From Xanthomonas phaseoli pv. phaseoli (GTDB taxonomy: Bacteria; Pseudomonadota; Gammaproteobacteria; Xanthomonadales; Xanthomonadaceae), in assembly GCA_022749655.1 (NCBI GenBank), contig CP094243.1:4588001-4652000 (forward strand): a DNA stretch of 64,000 bases, written 5' to 3'. The notes beneath the pieces were generated by a model that ran no database searches, was not told the DNA's origin, and was given only the letters and a program-made list of their open reading frames with translations. Below are positions 1 to 10,455 of the stretch, one piece after another; positions within the stretch are counted from its first letter, which is position 1, and each line of letters starts with the position of its first letter. Position numbers and translations under genes: made by a program.

Positions 1-2
1 TC

Positions 3-524
3 GTGGTCGGACCGACCGTGCAGCTGTCCTACGTGGACCAGAGCCGCGACGCACTGGAAGGCAACCACAACGTGTTCCAGGAAATCGCTGGCGGCCTGGA
101 CATCCTCAACATCAACGGCATCGAAATCCAGTCGCGCGCCTATATCGGCCGCTTCAACTTCAAGGGCCAGGACCAGCAGAAGATGGTCGGTTCGCTGTCC
201 GGTGGCGAGCGCGGTCGCCTGCACATGGCCAAGACCCTGCTGCAGGGCGGCAACGTGCTGCTGCTGGACGAACCGTCCAACGACCTGGACATCGAAACCC
301 TGCGTGCGCTGGAAGATGCGTTGCTGGAGTTCCCCGGCAACACCTTCGTGATTTCGCATGACCGCTGGTTCCTGGACCGTATCGCCACGCACATCCTGGC
401 CTTCGAGGGCGACTCGCACGTGGAGTTCTTCCAGGGCAACTACCGCGAGTACGAAGAAGACAAGCGCCGCCGCATGGGCGACGACGCCGGCCCAAAGCGT
501 TTGCGCTTCAAGGCGTTGAAGTAA
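3..524 (+). CDS. ettA: Energy-dependent translational throttle protein EttA (ABC-F ATPase), C-terminal part
   Basis: The gene enters from outside the window, so only the last about 173 residues are visible and the true start is upstream. The fragment carries the second nucleotide-binding domain of an ABC-F protein: signature [12 protein letters not shown] near residue 66 of the fragment, Walker [12 protein letters not shown] near 87, and the switch histidine in VISHDRW. No membrane segments are present, as expected for a soluble ribosome-binding ABC-F protein. EttA binds the ribosomal E site and couples translation to the ATP/ADP ratio. The short basic tail ([19 protein letters not shown]) is typical of EttA ends. 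A strong terminator follows 16 bases after the stop, so transcription ends here. Confidence 0.9.
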   Translation: MVGPTVQLSYVDQSRDALEGNHNVFQEIAGGLDILNINGIEIQSRAYIGRFNFKGQDQQKMVGSLSGGERGRLHMAKTLLQGGNVLLLDEPSNDLDIETLRALEDALLEFPGNTFVISHDRWFLDRIATHILAFEGDSHVEFFQGNYREYEEDKRRRMGDDAGPKRLRFKALK

Positions 525-540
525 GTCGCCGTCGGAGTAG

Positions 541-569
541 AAAAAGGGCGCCGAAAGGCGCCTTTTTTT
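541..569 (+). terminator. Rho-independent terminator after ettA
   Basis: An A-rich run, then GGCGCC-GAAA-GGCGCC and a run of seven T. The GAAA tetraloop with a GC stem followed by the T tract is a textbook intrinsic terminator on the plus strand. The flanking A and T runs could also let it work on the minus strand. Confidence 0.9.
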
Positions 570-756
570 ATACTGTACTTGGCAACTGGGCGCCTGGTTA
601 TGGCCTGCCTTGCCAAGCGACGATTGCCTATCGCGATGTCTCTCGAGGTGCCCTAGCTCATGGTTCCTGCAGATGCATTACCCACGCACACGCCTGCTGC
701 ATATCGAGGTGCGCTGCACCTGCATCAATCCATCGACGGCGGACTATAGAGATGCA

Positions 757-1272
757 TCACAGGTCGTAGGACAGCACGTCTTCGAAACCGAATGTGTCGA
801 AATTCTCGATGCGCGAGGGATACAGGCGACCGACCAGGTGATCGTATTCGTGCTGCACCACGCGTGCGTGGAAGCCTTCGGCATCGCGCTCGATCGGAGT
901 GCCGTCGGGTGCGAAGCCGCGGTAGCGAATGAAGCGATAGCGTGGAATGACTGCGCGCAGGCCGGGAATCGACAGGCAGCCTTCCCAGCCGTTCTCCAGT
1001 TCTTCCGACAGCGGTTCGATCTGCGCGTTGGCCAGGGCCGTGCGCGGCACTGCGGGCGCTTCGGGATAGCGCTCGCTGGCATCGAAACCGAACACCATCA
1101 ATTGCAGATCCACCGCGATCTGCGGTGCTGCCAGACCGACGCCACGCGCAGCGTCCATGGTTTCGAACATATCGGCCACCAGCGTGTGCAACTCGGCGCT
1201 GCCCAGGTTGGTGACCGGTGGCGCCACGCGTAGCAGGCGCTTGTCGCCCATGCGGATAATTTCGCGAATCAT
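757..1272 (-). CDS. def: Peptide deformylase
   Basis: Removes the formyl group from the N-terminal methionine of nascent proteins; a cytoplasmic Fe(II)/Zn metalloenzyme. All three family motifs are present in order: GVGLAAPQ (motif 1), EGCLS (motif 2, metal-binding Cys) and QHEYDH (motif 3, HExxH, near residue 140). The open frame continues about 100 codons further upstream, but the ATG at 1272 ([14 protein letters not shown]) gives 171 residues, the usual family length; the upstream part is low-complexity antisense-like sequence. It is not next to fmt here, so this is probably a second, stand-alone def copy. No terminator is evident downstream. Confidence 0.93.
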   Translation of the reverse strand: MIREIIRMGDKRLLRVAPPVTNLGSAELHTLVADMFETMDAARGVGLAAPQIAVDLQLMVFGFDASERYPEAPAVPRTALANAQIEPLSEELENGWEGCLSIPGLRAVIPRYRFIRYRGFAPDGTPIERDAEGFHARVVQHEYDHLVGRLYPSRIENFDTFGFEDVLSYDL

Positions 1273-1608
1273 GCGAGTGCTCCTGACGATCGTGGCGTGG
1301 ATTCTAGAGCGGCTGACAACCGGTAGCGAGCAGGTGCAAGTAGTGCAAAAGGCACGCAGCCGCTGCCGTGTACGTGCGGTCGCTGCCGCGGGTTTGCATG
1401 CCGACGCCGGGCAGCGATCGCGCCAGCGCGCGGTGCGTGCCGTGGCCGTGTTTGCCGCGCTCAACAGGCCGGATGCATGCAGAAGTAGGCGTGCAGCTGC
1501 CTTGGTCATCGGCGTGCCGTGGATAAGCCCGCTGCGTTTAACGTCAGCGCTGCGGCCAGCGAGGCAGCGCAACGCCAGCGTCGCGCCGGTTGGACCGGCT
1601 CGAACATG
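1273..1608. other. Gene-free interval between def and arsC
   Basis: The 336 bases between the deformylase start and the end of the reductase gene hold only shadow reading frames. I see no RNA gene, clear terminator or promoter. It probably contains the def promoter on the minus strand, but no convincing -35/-10 pair stands out. Confidence 0.5.
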
Positions 1609-2031
1609 TCAGCGGCCGATGCGTCGACCGGCCTCGTCCAGCACGTGTTCGCCGTCTTCCTTGACGAAGCCGCGCGTGGCTGGCGGCAACAGGTCCAGCA
1701 CCAATTCGGAGGGGCGGCACAGGCGGGTGCCGCGCGTGGTCTGGACGAATGGGCGGTTGATCAGGATCGGATGGGCGAGCATTGCGCTCAACAACGCCGC
1801 ATCGTCCAGCGCGGGATCGTCCAGGCCCAGTTCCAGATAGGGCGTGCCTTTCTGGCGGATGGCCTCGCGGACCGTGATGCCGGCAGCGGCGATGAGCGAC
1901 TGCAGCGTCTGGCGGCTTGGCGGATGCTGCAGGTAGTCGACGATCTGCGGTTCGACGCCGGTGTGGCGGATCAGGGCAAGGGTGTTGCGGGAGGTTCCGC
2001 AACCGGGATTGTGGTAGATGACGGCGTGCAT
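1609..2031 (-). CDS. arsC: ArsC-family (glutaredoxin-dependent) arsenate reductase-like protein
   Basis: A 140-residue thioredoxin-fold protein. The catalytic Cys11 lies in the GCGTSRNT loop, the CxxTSR/CGTSRN signature of ArsC/Spx relatives. Downstream are the conserved IVDYLQHPPS, the REAIRQKGTPYLELGL segment, the cis-Pro-type segment HPILINRPFV and the Arg-containing TTRGTRLCRPSE. Length and motif order match the ArsC class that reduces arsenate with glutathione and glutaredoxin. It stands alone, with no arsB, arsR or acr3 next to it, so a housekeeping arsenate-detoxification role is inferred. An Spx-like regulatory role is unlikely because ArsC-type C-terminal residues are kept. Confidence 0.85.
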   Translation of the reverse strand: MHAVIYHNPGCGTSRNTLALIRHTGVEPQIVDYLQHPPSRQTLQSLIAAAGITVREAIRQKGTPYLELGLDDPALDDAALLSAMLAHPILINRPFVQTTRGTRLCRPSELVLDLLPPATRGFVKEDGEHVLDEAGRRIGR

Positions 2032-2161
2032 GGTGGCCTGGCGCTGGGTTGGCTGATGGAGGGCGGCGCCGGCAACGGATGTCCGAACGATGCCCAGACC
2101 GGCCAGTGTATGAGTGGCGTCCGGGCATGCCGAGCGCTGCCATGGCGTGCGCTGGCGCCTT

Positions 2162-2203
2162 GGTGCCGGTGCCGGTGCCGGTGCCGGTGCCGGTGCCGGT
2201 GCC
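2162..2203. repeat. Hexanucleotide tandem repeat (GGTGCC)7
   Basis: Seven perfect tandem copies of GGTGCC lie between arsC and the secreted-protein gene. They are not inside a recognised gene. Such a repeat can change copy number by slippage; a change would move the distance between arsC and its upstream region by multiples of six. Confidence 0.9.
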
Positions 2204-2289
2204 GAAGGCAGCGAACTCCCAGGGCTGCGACCCTGCCGATGACTTTTTCAGGTTGCCGCTTCGCACTCCACGGCGAATGTGTCAAAAGA

Positions 2290-2323
2290 TTGACACGAAT
2301 CACGGATTCATGATTCAGTCATG
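2290..2323 (+). promoter_or_regulatory. Possible promoter of the secreted protein/protease pair
   Basis: A perfect TTGACA (2290-2295) is followed 16 bases later by GATTCA (2312-2317), a weak -10. The CATGA-TTCAG-TCATG inverted repeat (2309-2323) overlaps the -10 and could be a regulator site. The first gene starts at 2408. The assignment rests on sequence resemblance only. Confidence 0.35.
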
Positions 2324-2407
2324 AACAGAGTGAAATGGAAGGATTCTCCCGAGCGCCGGTGTCAGCACGGCGTTTTTTCCCCTGTTGGACCCAAGGAAAC
2401 CCCAACG

Positions 2408-2833
2408 ATGATGAGCTTTCGCAAGCCCGGATGGATGCTGTCCGGTGTGTTGTGTCTCGCATGCCTGCCGGCGATCGCTGCAGCGCAGGAAGCGGCTACC
2501 AGCAGTTCCAAGGTCGGCATCGACCCCACCACCGGCAAATTGCGCCCACTGACCGACGCCGAGAGCGCGGCGCTGGATCAACAGGCGGCCGCTGCCGGCT
2601 CCGCAGCACGCAGTAGCGCCGCACGCAGCTCGGTTCCGCAGACCGAAGCGGCCGCACGCGCGACCGAGCGGCGCCTGCCCAATGGCACCGTGGCGCGCAA
2701 GTTGCCGGCCACCCAAATGAGTGCGTTGACGGCAACCCGCCAAGCCGATGGGCGCATTGTCATCGAACACAGCCAAGACGCCGACGCCACCCAACCCACC
2801 CACGCCGAGCACGGAGCGCTGCCGCATGAATAA
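2408..2833 (+). CDS. Small secreted/periplasmic protein of unknown function
   Basis: 141 residues from the ATG at 2408, chosen because AAGGAAAC lies just upstream and because the signal peptide starts directly there (MMSFRKPGWMLSGVLCLACLPAIAAAQ, about 24 residues ending at AIAAA). The open frame runs further upstream without a better start. The mature part is Ala/Thr/Gln-rich and probably disordered, with TTGKLRPLTDAE and PNGTVARKLPATQMSA segments and no cysteines. The last codons overlap the start of the protease gene by 7 bases (ATGAATAA), suggesting translational coupling. The family is not recognised; co-expression with a protease suggests an accessory or chaperone role, but this is only context. 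Confidence 0.75.
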   Translation: MMSFRKPGWMLSGVLCLACLPAIAAAQEAATSSSKVGIDPTTGKLRPLTDAESAALDQQAAAAGSAARSSAARSSVPQTEAAARATERRLPNGTVARKLPATQMSALTATRQADGRIVIEHSQDADATQPTHAEHGALPHE

Positions 2834-4483
2834 GCCCTTGTTGCTGTTGTCCCTGGCCGTGGCGGCCGCGCTGGCACCGCTGCATGCGCGGGCAGCCAAT
2901 GTCACGCTGATCAATGGCGATGCCGGCACCGTGGTCGGTTTGAACGACCCGACCGCTGCCGCACCACTGGGTGGCAACCGGGCCGCACGGTCGGCGAGCA
3001 ACGCCGCATCGCCTACCAGTACGCCATGGACCTGTGGGGCGCGGTGCTGCAGAGCAACGTCGAGATCAAGGTGTAGGCCTCGTTCGCACGGCTGACCTGT
3101 ACCGCCACCGGCGGCACGCTGGGCCAGGCCGGTCCGAACTGGATCGTCAACAACTTCCCCGGCGCCAAGGCCAATACGCTGTATCCGTCCGCGCTGGGCG
3201 ATGCGATCGCCGGGCAGGACCTGGTGCCGGATCCGGCCGATCCGGCCGACGTGTTTTCGCAGTTCAACGGCGACCTGGGCAAGGACGATTGCCTGGCTGG
3301 TTCCGGCTGGTATCTGGGTCTGGACGGCAAGACGCCCGAAGGCCAGATCAACTTCCTCAACGTGGTGATGCACGAGATCGGCCACGGCCTGGGCGCTGCA
3401 GGCTTTCTCAACAAGACCACCGGCGTGCTGGGTTCGGGCAGCGGCCTGACCGACGTCTACACCTCGCAGGCCTACGACAACGTCCAGAACAAGCGCTTCG
3501 ACGACCCGACCATGACCGACGCCCTGCGCGCCGAAGCGATGCGCACGCCCGGCCGTACGGTATGGGCCGGCACGCGCGTGAATCGCGAGGCGGCGTTGAT
3601 CCTGGATCCGCGCACGTTGCTGCGCGTCACCGCACCGGCCAGCGCGGCGGGCAAGTTCGAAGTGGGCTTTGCCAGCTTCGGTCCGCTGGCCACGGCGGCC
3701 AATTTCCCGGCCCGTTCGGTGGTGACGGTCAACGATGGCGTGGCGGCCGCATCGGCCAGCGATGGCTGCGAAACCCCGTTCGTCAATGCGGCCGACGTGG
3801 CCGGCAAGGTGGCGCTGATCGACCGCGGCACCTGCGCGTTCGCGATCAAGGTGAAGAATGCGCAGCTCAACGGCGCGGTGGGCGTGATCGTCGCCAACAA
3901 CGCGGCCGGTGTGCAGACGATGGGCAATGCGGCACCGCCGATCACCGACATCACCATCCCCGCCATCATGGTCTCGCAGGCCGATGGCGCGCGTCTGAAG
4001 GGCAGCACCGCGGTGGTCGCGGCGCTGTACGAAGACCCGCAGCTGCTGCAGGGCACCGACAGCGCAGGTCGCACGCGGCTGTACTCGCCCAGCGTGGTGG
4101 CCGGTGGTTCGACGTTCTCGCACTTCGATACCGATCTGCAGCCCAATGCCTTGATGGAACCGTTCGATACACCGGAAGTGCAGGCGCACGTGAACATCGA
4201 CCTGACCCCGGCGCTGTTTGCCGACATCGGCTGGACCTTGAACACCGGGCTGGCCAAGTTGGGCACCTGCAACACCTTGGTCCCGACGGTGGAAACCGGC
4301 GGCCTGATTCCGGGCGCGAACGTGTCTGCCGAAAGCAGCCTGTGCAAGACGCAGAATGCAGGCAACCGCCTGGGTTACCTGACCTGCATGGACGAACACG
4401 CGCGCGAGCTGCAGAGCCAGGGCGTGATCAGCCGCGTGCAACAGGCAGCGGTCTTTGTCTGCGCCACCAAGGTGCGTCCATAA
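2827..4483 (+). pseudogene. Secreted PA-domain metalloprotease, broken by a frameshift and an in-frame TAG
   Basis: Starts at 2827 with a signal peptide (MNKPLLLLSLAVAAALAPLHARA). After residue about 50 the frame shifts near 2978-2980, where one C of an expected CCC seems missing (GGN-PGRTVGEQ). The continuing frame then meets TAG at 3074-3076 where CAG is expected (VEIKV-Q-ASFARL). From there an open frame runs to 4483. Zinc site HEIGHGLG (near 3370) marks a metzincin-like HExxHxxG protease. A protease-associated (PA) domain follows (residue block with RGTCAFAIKVKNAQ and AGVIVANN-like core). The tail has four cysteines in two likely disulfides. If intact the protein would be about 550 residues and secreted, perhaps through the xps system. 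Both lesions would prevent a functional product unless they are sequence errors. Confidence 0.8.
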
Positions 4484-4516
4484 GCGCCGCACGCGGTGCG
4501 TAAAACGCGGTAATGC

Positions 4517-4546
4517 GAACGGCGCCGGGAGGCGCCGTTCGTTTGT
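4517..4546 (+). terminator. Intrinsic terminator after the protease gene
   Basis: Perfect 10-base stem GAACGGCGCC / GGCGCCGTTC with a GGGA loop, followed by GTTTGT. The T tract is short but the stem is strong. Position 34 bases after the protease stop supports the call. Confidence 0.75.
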
Positions 4547-4767
4547 CCGCAATCGTGGCGTTCAGCGCAGGCCAAGCGTTCTACGCACCGCTGCTGCCAC
4601 TCAAAAACAACAGCTGGAAGCACGTCAGGGCGCGAACGCGATGCACGCGGCAGCCAGCTGTCGCATCATGCTCCGCCGCGTGCATTCGCTGCGCACACCT
4701 GCTGCGCGCACTTGCTGCACGCACTTGCTGCATATCCGATCAGCGCCGCATCAGGCTTGCCACGCCA

Positions 4768-7700
4768 TCAGCGATCCGCCGCATATGGCGAGGTCAGCAC
4801 CTGCGGCGCACGCCCCAGCGCAGTGCCCAGGCGATCCATCACGAAACGCAAGTAGAGGTTGCTGCTGAACTGGTTGTAGTCGCGTGCATTGTTGAAGGTC
4901 AGCCGCCCGCCCAGAAACAGCTGCGGCGCCACCTGCCATTCGGCCGCGCCACTGAGGTTGTAGGACACCCCGGTGCGGCTTTCGCCCGCATACACCGGGT
5001 CGGTGTAGCGATTGACCAGACCGAGCAGCGCGGCCAGCGACGCGGCGTCGTAGGCTGCCTGTTGCAGGGTCGGGTCGGTGGGGAAATACGGCGAGGCGTC
5101 GGTGCTGAAATGCTGCACACCGACGCTGGCGTCCACCTTCCAGTTCACCGCCTGCCCGGCCGTGCGCCCGCTCCAATGCACCGGGAACCCCAGGTCCACA
5201 TAGTCCTGCGGGCTGAAGTAGCCACCGTGCCCGTAGGTGAAGCCGCTGAGATTCTTGTCGTACTGCATGGTGGTCAGATTGACGCCGGCGGTGAGCGATT
5301 GATGCTCGGTTTCCAGCGCATGCACGTAAAAGCCCAGGTCGACCTGGCGATGGTCGTTGTCGGCCACGTTGTTGCCCTGCAGGCGGTGCGCGGCAAGGTT
5401 GGCCTAGCCGCCGAGCAGGCCGTTGTCGGCAGTGGCCGACAGCGAAAGACCGGTGCTGGTCACACCGCCCCATTCGCGGCCGCTGCGGCCGTCCTGCGCA
5501 CCGGCAAACGACAGCACGCTATCGGTGACTGCACGCCGCGAGGCCTCGGCCGACCAACTGACGGTGTCGCCAAGCTCGCCGCGATAGCCCACGCCACCGA
5601 CCAGGTTCTGTTCCTGGAACCCGATCGGCGTGCTGCCCACATCGGCGCTGAAACCACCATTGCGATACCGCACGCCGACGCCCACGCCGGTGTCGTCCTG
5701 GCTGAGCCGGCGGCTGCCATTGCCGCTGGCGGCCATGGCATCGAGCGTGTCGGCCAGGCCAGCCGGCGTCTGCTGCGCGGCGGCCGTGCTGCCGGCCAGT
5801 GCGCGCAATGCGGCCGCATCGCCGGCACCCAGTTGTTCGCTGAGCGCGGCATTGCCCAGGATGTCGCGTGCCAGTTGCGCAATCGGCGTGGTGGAAGCGT
5901 TGATGCTGAGCAGGTAGGCCGGCAGCGGCTCGTTGGCCAACGCAGCCAGCGCAGCGGCATTGCTGTTGTTGTTCTCCACCAACAGCGCATTGAACAGGCC
6001 GGTATCCAAGGTGTAGCGGCGCAGGCGTTCGCGCGTGGCGGCGGTATCGCCTTCGGTGGCGAGCAGCTGATACATCGGCGAATCGATCAGCGTGTCGATC
6101 GGGCCACGGTTGGCGGCCAGTGCATCGCCGATGGCGCTTTGCGGGCCGGTGCCGAAGCGGCTGGCGGTGGCGTAGTCGGTGCCGAGCGTGCCGGCATCCA
6201 CCACGGTCGGTGTCAGCGTGACGCCGAGCTTGCCCTCGCCGACGGCGAATTCGGCCTGCGCCGGCATTTCGATATCGTCCAGACGGCCCAGGCCGTCTTC
6301 GCCGTCGCGTGCGCGATACAGCGCGCCGCCGGCAAGTCCGCCGCTGTTTTCCGCCTGCACGGCGCGCAATTCGTCGAGCACGCTGTTGCCGCTGCTGCGT
6401 GCAGGCAGTGCGTGCGCGGCGTTGCTGCGCGGTTGCAGATCGCTGCCCGACACAGGCGGCAGCGCGCCATGCGTGGAAGCGCGCAAGCGGCTGCCGGGGG
6501 CAGGCAACGTGGAAGACGCGCTGCTGGCGCGCACCGGTTGCGGCAACGCGTCGCGACCGATATCGGCGGCATCGACGGGTGCGGCAGTCGCGCCACGTGC
6601 GGCGCTGGGCTGCATGGCAAGCGGCGCGCCGTACGCGACCGGTGCGGTTGCGACGTCGTTGTAGGCGCTGCCGGCGTCCATGCGTTCGGACAGCCCCGCC
6701 GGCGAACGCGGCATGGCGCCGGTCATGCCGGAGAACGGGTTGAGCTGGCGACCGGACGCGGCGACGGCTGCCGGGCCTCGTGCAGACGCCAGGCCATTGT
6801 CGAGCTGCCCGGCCTGCCGCTGCTGCGCCGCCAGCGCTGCACGGAAATACTGCTCGGCCTTGCGGTTCTTGCCGGCACTGCGATACACGCGGCCGGCGGC
6901 TGCAAGCACCTCCGGCGACTCCGGCGCCTGCGCCAGTGCGCGTTGCAGATAGCTCTCTGCATTGCGCAGGTCCGATTGCGCGGCGGCGCTGTTGGCCGCT
7001 GCGGTGAGCGCGTCCAGATCGCTGGGCTGACGCTGCAGGATCTGCTGGTAGATCGCCAGCGCCTGGCGGTGCTCGCCGGCGGCCACGTACAACCGCGCGA
7101 GCGCGGCCTGCGCATCGCGGTTGTCCGGCTGCTGCGCCAGTATTGGCGACAACGCGTCGTAGGCGCCGTCCAGATTGCCGAGCTCACGCAATGCATCCAC
7201 CTGCCGCAGCGTGTAGGCGCTGCGCAGGCCTTGGTAGCGGCGCAGCTGCTCCGGGCTCATGGTGGTGGCCTGCAGCTGTCGCAACACCGCCGAGAGCTCG
7301 GCGTCCTGATGCGCGCGCAGCAGCACGCTGGCGTATTGCAGGCGGTCTTCGGTGCGCGGGTTGGCGCCGGTGACCAGCCGCTGGGCCAGCACCAACGCGC
7401 GCTGGGTGTTGCCGGCGTCGGCATGTGCGCCGGCCAGGGCGGCCAGCAGTTGCGGATCGTCGAGCTGATTGCCCAGCGCCGTCTCGGTACGCGCCAGCAA
7501 CTGCTGCGCCTCGCCCACCCTGCCTTGCGCGACCAACTGCCGCGCCTGACGCGCCTGCAATTCGATCCAGGCGGTGGCGCGCAGCTGGGTGATCGCCGGC
7601 ATGCGTGCCGCGGCTGGAATGCGGTCCAGGCTGTCGTAGGCGCCCTGCCAGTCGCCGCTTTCCTGCGCCAGCAGCGCATTGGCGTGCAGCGCCTCGGGTT

Positions 7701-9293
7701 GGTCGCCATGGACCGCGAGCAGGCCGTCCATCACGCTGCGCGCCTGATCCGGGCGGCCAGCCTGCTGGTACAGCCGCGCCAGGTCCAGACGGATCCAGGC
7801 ATCGCCGGGGCGTTCGACCATGGCCGCTTCCAGCTCGGTCTGCGCACTGACCGCATCGCCGCCATCCAGAAACTGCCGCGCACGGGCGCGCTGCACGTTG
7901 GAGCGCAGCAAGGCTTGGCCACCGGATTTGGCGCGCTCGGCCGCGGGCAGCCGGTCGAACAACGCGCTGGCTTCCTGCAGGCGGCCCTGGCGGCTGTACA
8001 GCCCGACCAGGCCCTGCAACGCGCCGGCATTGTCGGCATCGCGCGACAAGGCTTTGCGATAGCTGGCTTCGGCAGCAACCGGGTCGCCGGCGGCCTGCAC
8101 GTCACCCAGCGCCACGTGTCCGGCCGGCTCGTTGGGCAGCAGTTGCACCGCCTGCTCCAGCAACTGACGCGCCTGGGCCAGATCGCGCGCGCGCGCGCCG
8201 CGTCGGCCTGCTGCAGCTGCTGCCAGTAGCGCGCGCTCTCCAGTGCGCTGTTCCATTTGCCGTTGCTGGCCGCGGCCGGGCGCAGCAGTTCCTGCGCCTC
8301 GGCAAAGCGCTGCTGACGCAGACGTACCGAGCCCAGGCCGCCGAGCGCTTCGGGGTCGCGCGCACGTGCACGCAAGACCTGGGTGAAGCGTTGTTCGGCT
8401 GCGCTCAAATTGTTCGCGCTCAGCGCGCGGAAGCCTTCGCCCAGCAGCACGCCATTGGGATCGGCCGGCGTGGCGGCCACCGTGCGTTGCGCGCGCAGCT
8501 GGCCAAGTTTGGCGTTCACTTCGGCATCGTTCGGGGTACCGGCGAGAAATGCCTGGTACAGCGGCGCATCGGCCATGCCGGCATTGAGCCACAGCAGCGC
8601 CTGGCGCCAGCTGCTGCGTGCCGGCCCACCCACGTCCGCGCGCTGGGCCAGCGTGCGCAATTGCGCGATGCCGTCGCGGCGGGTGGGTTCGCGGTAACTG
8701 AGCACCTGCGCCAGCGCCAGCTGCACGGACGGATTGCCCGGGTCGCTGGATTGCAGGCGTCGCAGGCCGTCGCGGGCACGCTCCCAACCGGTGGGAGTGC
8801 CCGCCAGCGACTGGTAGTACTCCAGCGCCAGGTTCGGCGGCGGCGACTTGCCGGCGAAGGCGGCTTCGTAGCTGCGCGCGGCTTCCACATAGCGCCCGGC
8901 CGAGGCGGCGCGGCGTGCATTGCGCAGATTGGAATCTTCGCCCGCGCCGCTGCTGCCGCGCGCGCCGATCGCCACGCGCAGGCGCTGCGCCTGCGGCGAT
9001 TGCGGATGCGCGCCTTCGAGTTGCTGCAGGCGCTTGCGCGCTTCGGACTGGCGCCCCTGCGCCAGATCGATCTGGGCCAGGCCGAGCAATGCGTCGGGTT
9101 GGTCCGGGTCGATGCCGAGCAGCTTCTTCCAGGTGTCGGCGGCCAGATCGTCGCGGCCCTGGTCGTGCCAGTAGTTGCCCTGCTCCACCAGCTGCTGGGT
9201 GGCGCTGGTCTGCGCCTGCGCTGCCGGTGCAGCGAGCAGGCACAGCGCGAGCATACCGGCGAGGTAGAACGGCTTCAGGTCGTGGCGGCGCAT
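4768..9293 (-). pseudogene. bcsC: Cellulose synthase outer-membrane channel BcsC, damaged
   Basis: Last gene of the cellulose operon. BcsC carries the glucan through periplasm and outer membrane. ATG at 9293 opens a signal peptide (about 28 residues, ending AAPAAQAQ), then a long TPR superhelix (about residues 30-900) and a C-terminal beta-barrel ending ...SPYAADR. Two lesions: a frameshift inside the alternating CG run at 8184-8198 (frame changes between ADAARAR and DLAQARQLL), and an in-frame TAG at 5404-5406 where CAG is expected (LLGG-Q-ANLAAHRL). Downstream the same frame is open to 4768. The restored protein would be about 1,510 residues, within the usual range. Its start overlaps the end of bcsZ by 19 bases. 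If real, the lesions remove the barrel and block export. Confidence 0.88.
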
Positions 9294-10455
9294 GCAGGGG
9301 TTCTCCAGGCGGGCAACAGGCGCCCGTCTGCGGCGAAGCGGTAGCGGTTCTCAAGCCATCCCTGTCCGAACAGGGCCAGCGTGCGTTCGAAATACGGCAA
9401 TGCAGCGGCAGCCGGTTGCGTGGCGGCGGGCACGCGCTGCGCCTGCGCCTTGAGCAGCGCGGGCTTGCCCAATGCGCTCAGGTACGGCAGCAACGCCGCA
9501 GAAAATCCCACCGGCAGCGCGCCGGTGCCCACACCGCGCGCGGTGTCGATCTTTCGGCCGGCGTCTGCTGCGCGGCGAGCAGGTCGGCCGGTCCGGACAG
9601 GTCCTTCAGCAAGCGCGCGCGCAGCGGCTCGCCGGCGTCCAGCATGCCGGCCCACAGGTACACGCGGATGGCGTCGTAGCTGCCGACAGTGCCGCGCTTG
9701 GGATCGGCATTGAAGGTCTTGCCGTCCCACACCGTCCAATCCGGGGCAAACCCCACCGGCGCGCTGTCATGCAGCACGCGCGCGCTGTTGGCGGCGATGG
9801 CAGCCCATGGGCCCTTGGGGTCGGCGTTGGCGCAACGACGCAGCATCTGGATCGGCAGATAGCTGGGATTGAGCGTCCAGCGCCCGTTGTCGACGAAGCC
9901 GGTGCGGCCCGGCAGCAGCATCGGGCCCAACCCGGGCAGCGCGGCCACTTCCTGCGTGCGAATCAGCTGCAGCATCTGCTGGCCGGCCTTGAGGTAGCCC
10001 GGGCGGCTCCACAACCGGCCGGCTTCCAGCAGCGCATAGGCAATCCACAACTCGCCATCGCTGGCGGTGTTGGCGTCCAGCACGCGCCAGGCGCCGCTGC
10101 CATCGCGGCCCCACAGCCATGCGGGCAGGTTGAGATCCGGGCGGCCGCCGCACAGGTTGTGGCGGGTCCAGCTCAACACCTTGTCGAACAGCACCTGGTC
10201 GTTGTTGACCAGTGCGAAGAACAGCGCATACGACTGCCCTTCGGAGGTGGAGCGTTGATCGGGATTGAGAAAATCCACCACCCGCCCATCGGGCTGGATG
10301 TGCTTGTCGACGAAGGCGCTCCACAGCGGCCACGGCCCGCACTGGCTGGGCGCCGCCATCGCGGCTGCCGGCAGCAGCGCGGCCACGCCAGCCAATGCGC
10401 CTGCATGCAGCAGGCGACGGCGCGTCATGCCACCGCCAGGTGCGTGCGCGCTCAT
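9275..10455 (-). pseudogene. bcsZ: Periplasmic GH8 endoglucanase BcsZ, frameshifted
   Basis: Endo-beta-1,4-glucanase of cellulose operons; trims nascent glucan in the periplasm. Start ATG at 10455 overlaps the bcsB stop (ATGA); a second ATG at 10428 precedes the twin-Arg-like TRRRLL and a hydrophobic signal segment ending AAAMAAP. GH8 landmarks are visible: the catalytic acid in TSEGQSYALFF, the Asp in ASDGELWIAYAL and the SYDAIRVYLW motif. Near 9552-9554 the frame shifts between QQTPAE and KIDTARGVGTGALPVGF; loss of one A from an AAAA run explains it. The remaining about 90 residues continue in the other frame to 9275. The restored length of about 393 residues is slightly above the usual family size because of the N-terminal extension. 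Confidence 0.85.

Noticed and set aside
3074..5406. Amber (TAG) suppression or codon reassignment to explain the two in-frame TAG codons
   Set aside because: The second adhesin ends with TAG at a natural C-terminus, and suppression would not explain the many frameshifts.
4513..8229. A 1,238-codon open frame on the plus strand
   Set aside because: It runs antisense to bcsC in very GC-rich DNA, has His/Arg/Gly-rich composition and no domain; it is a shadow of the real gene.
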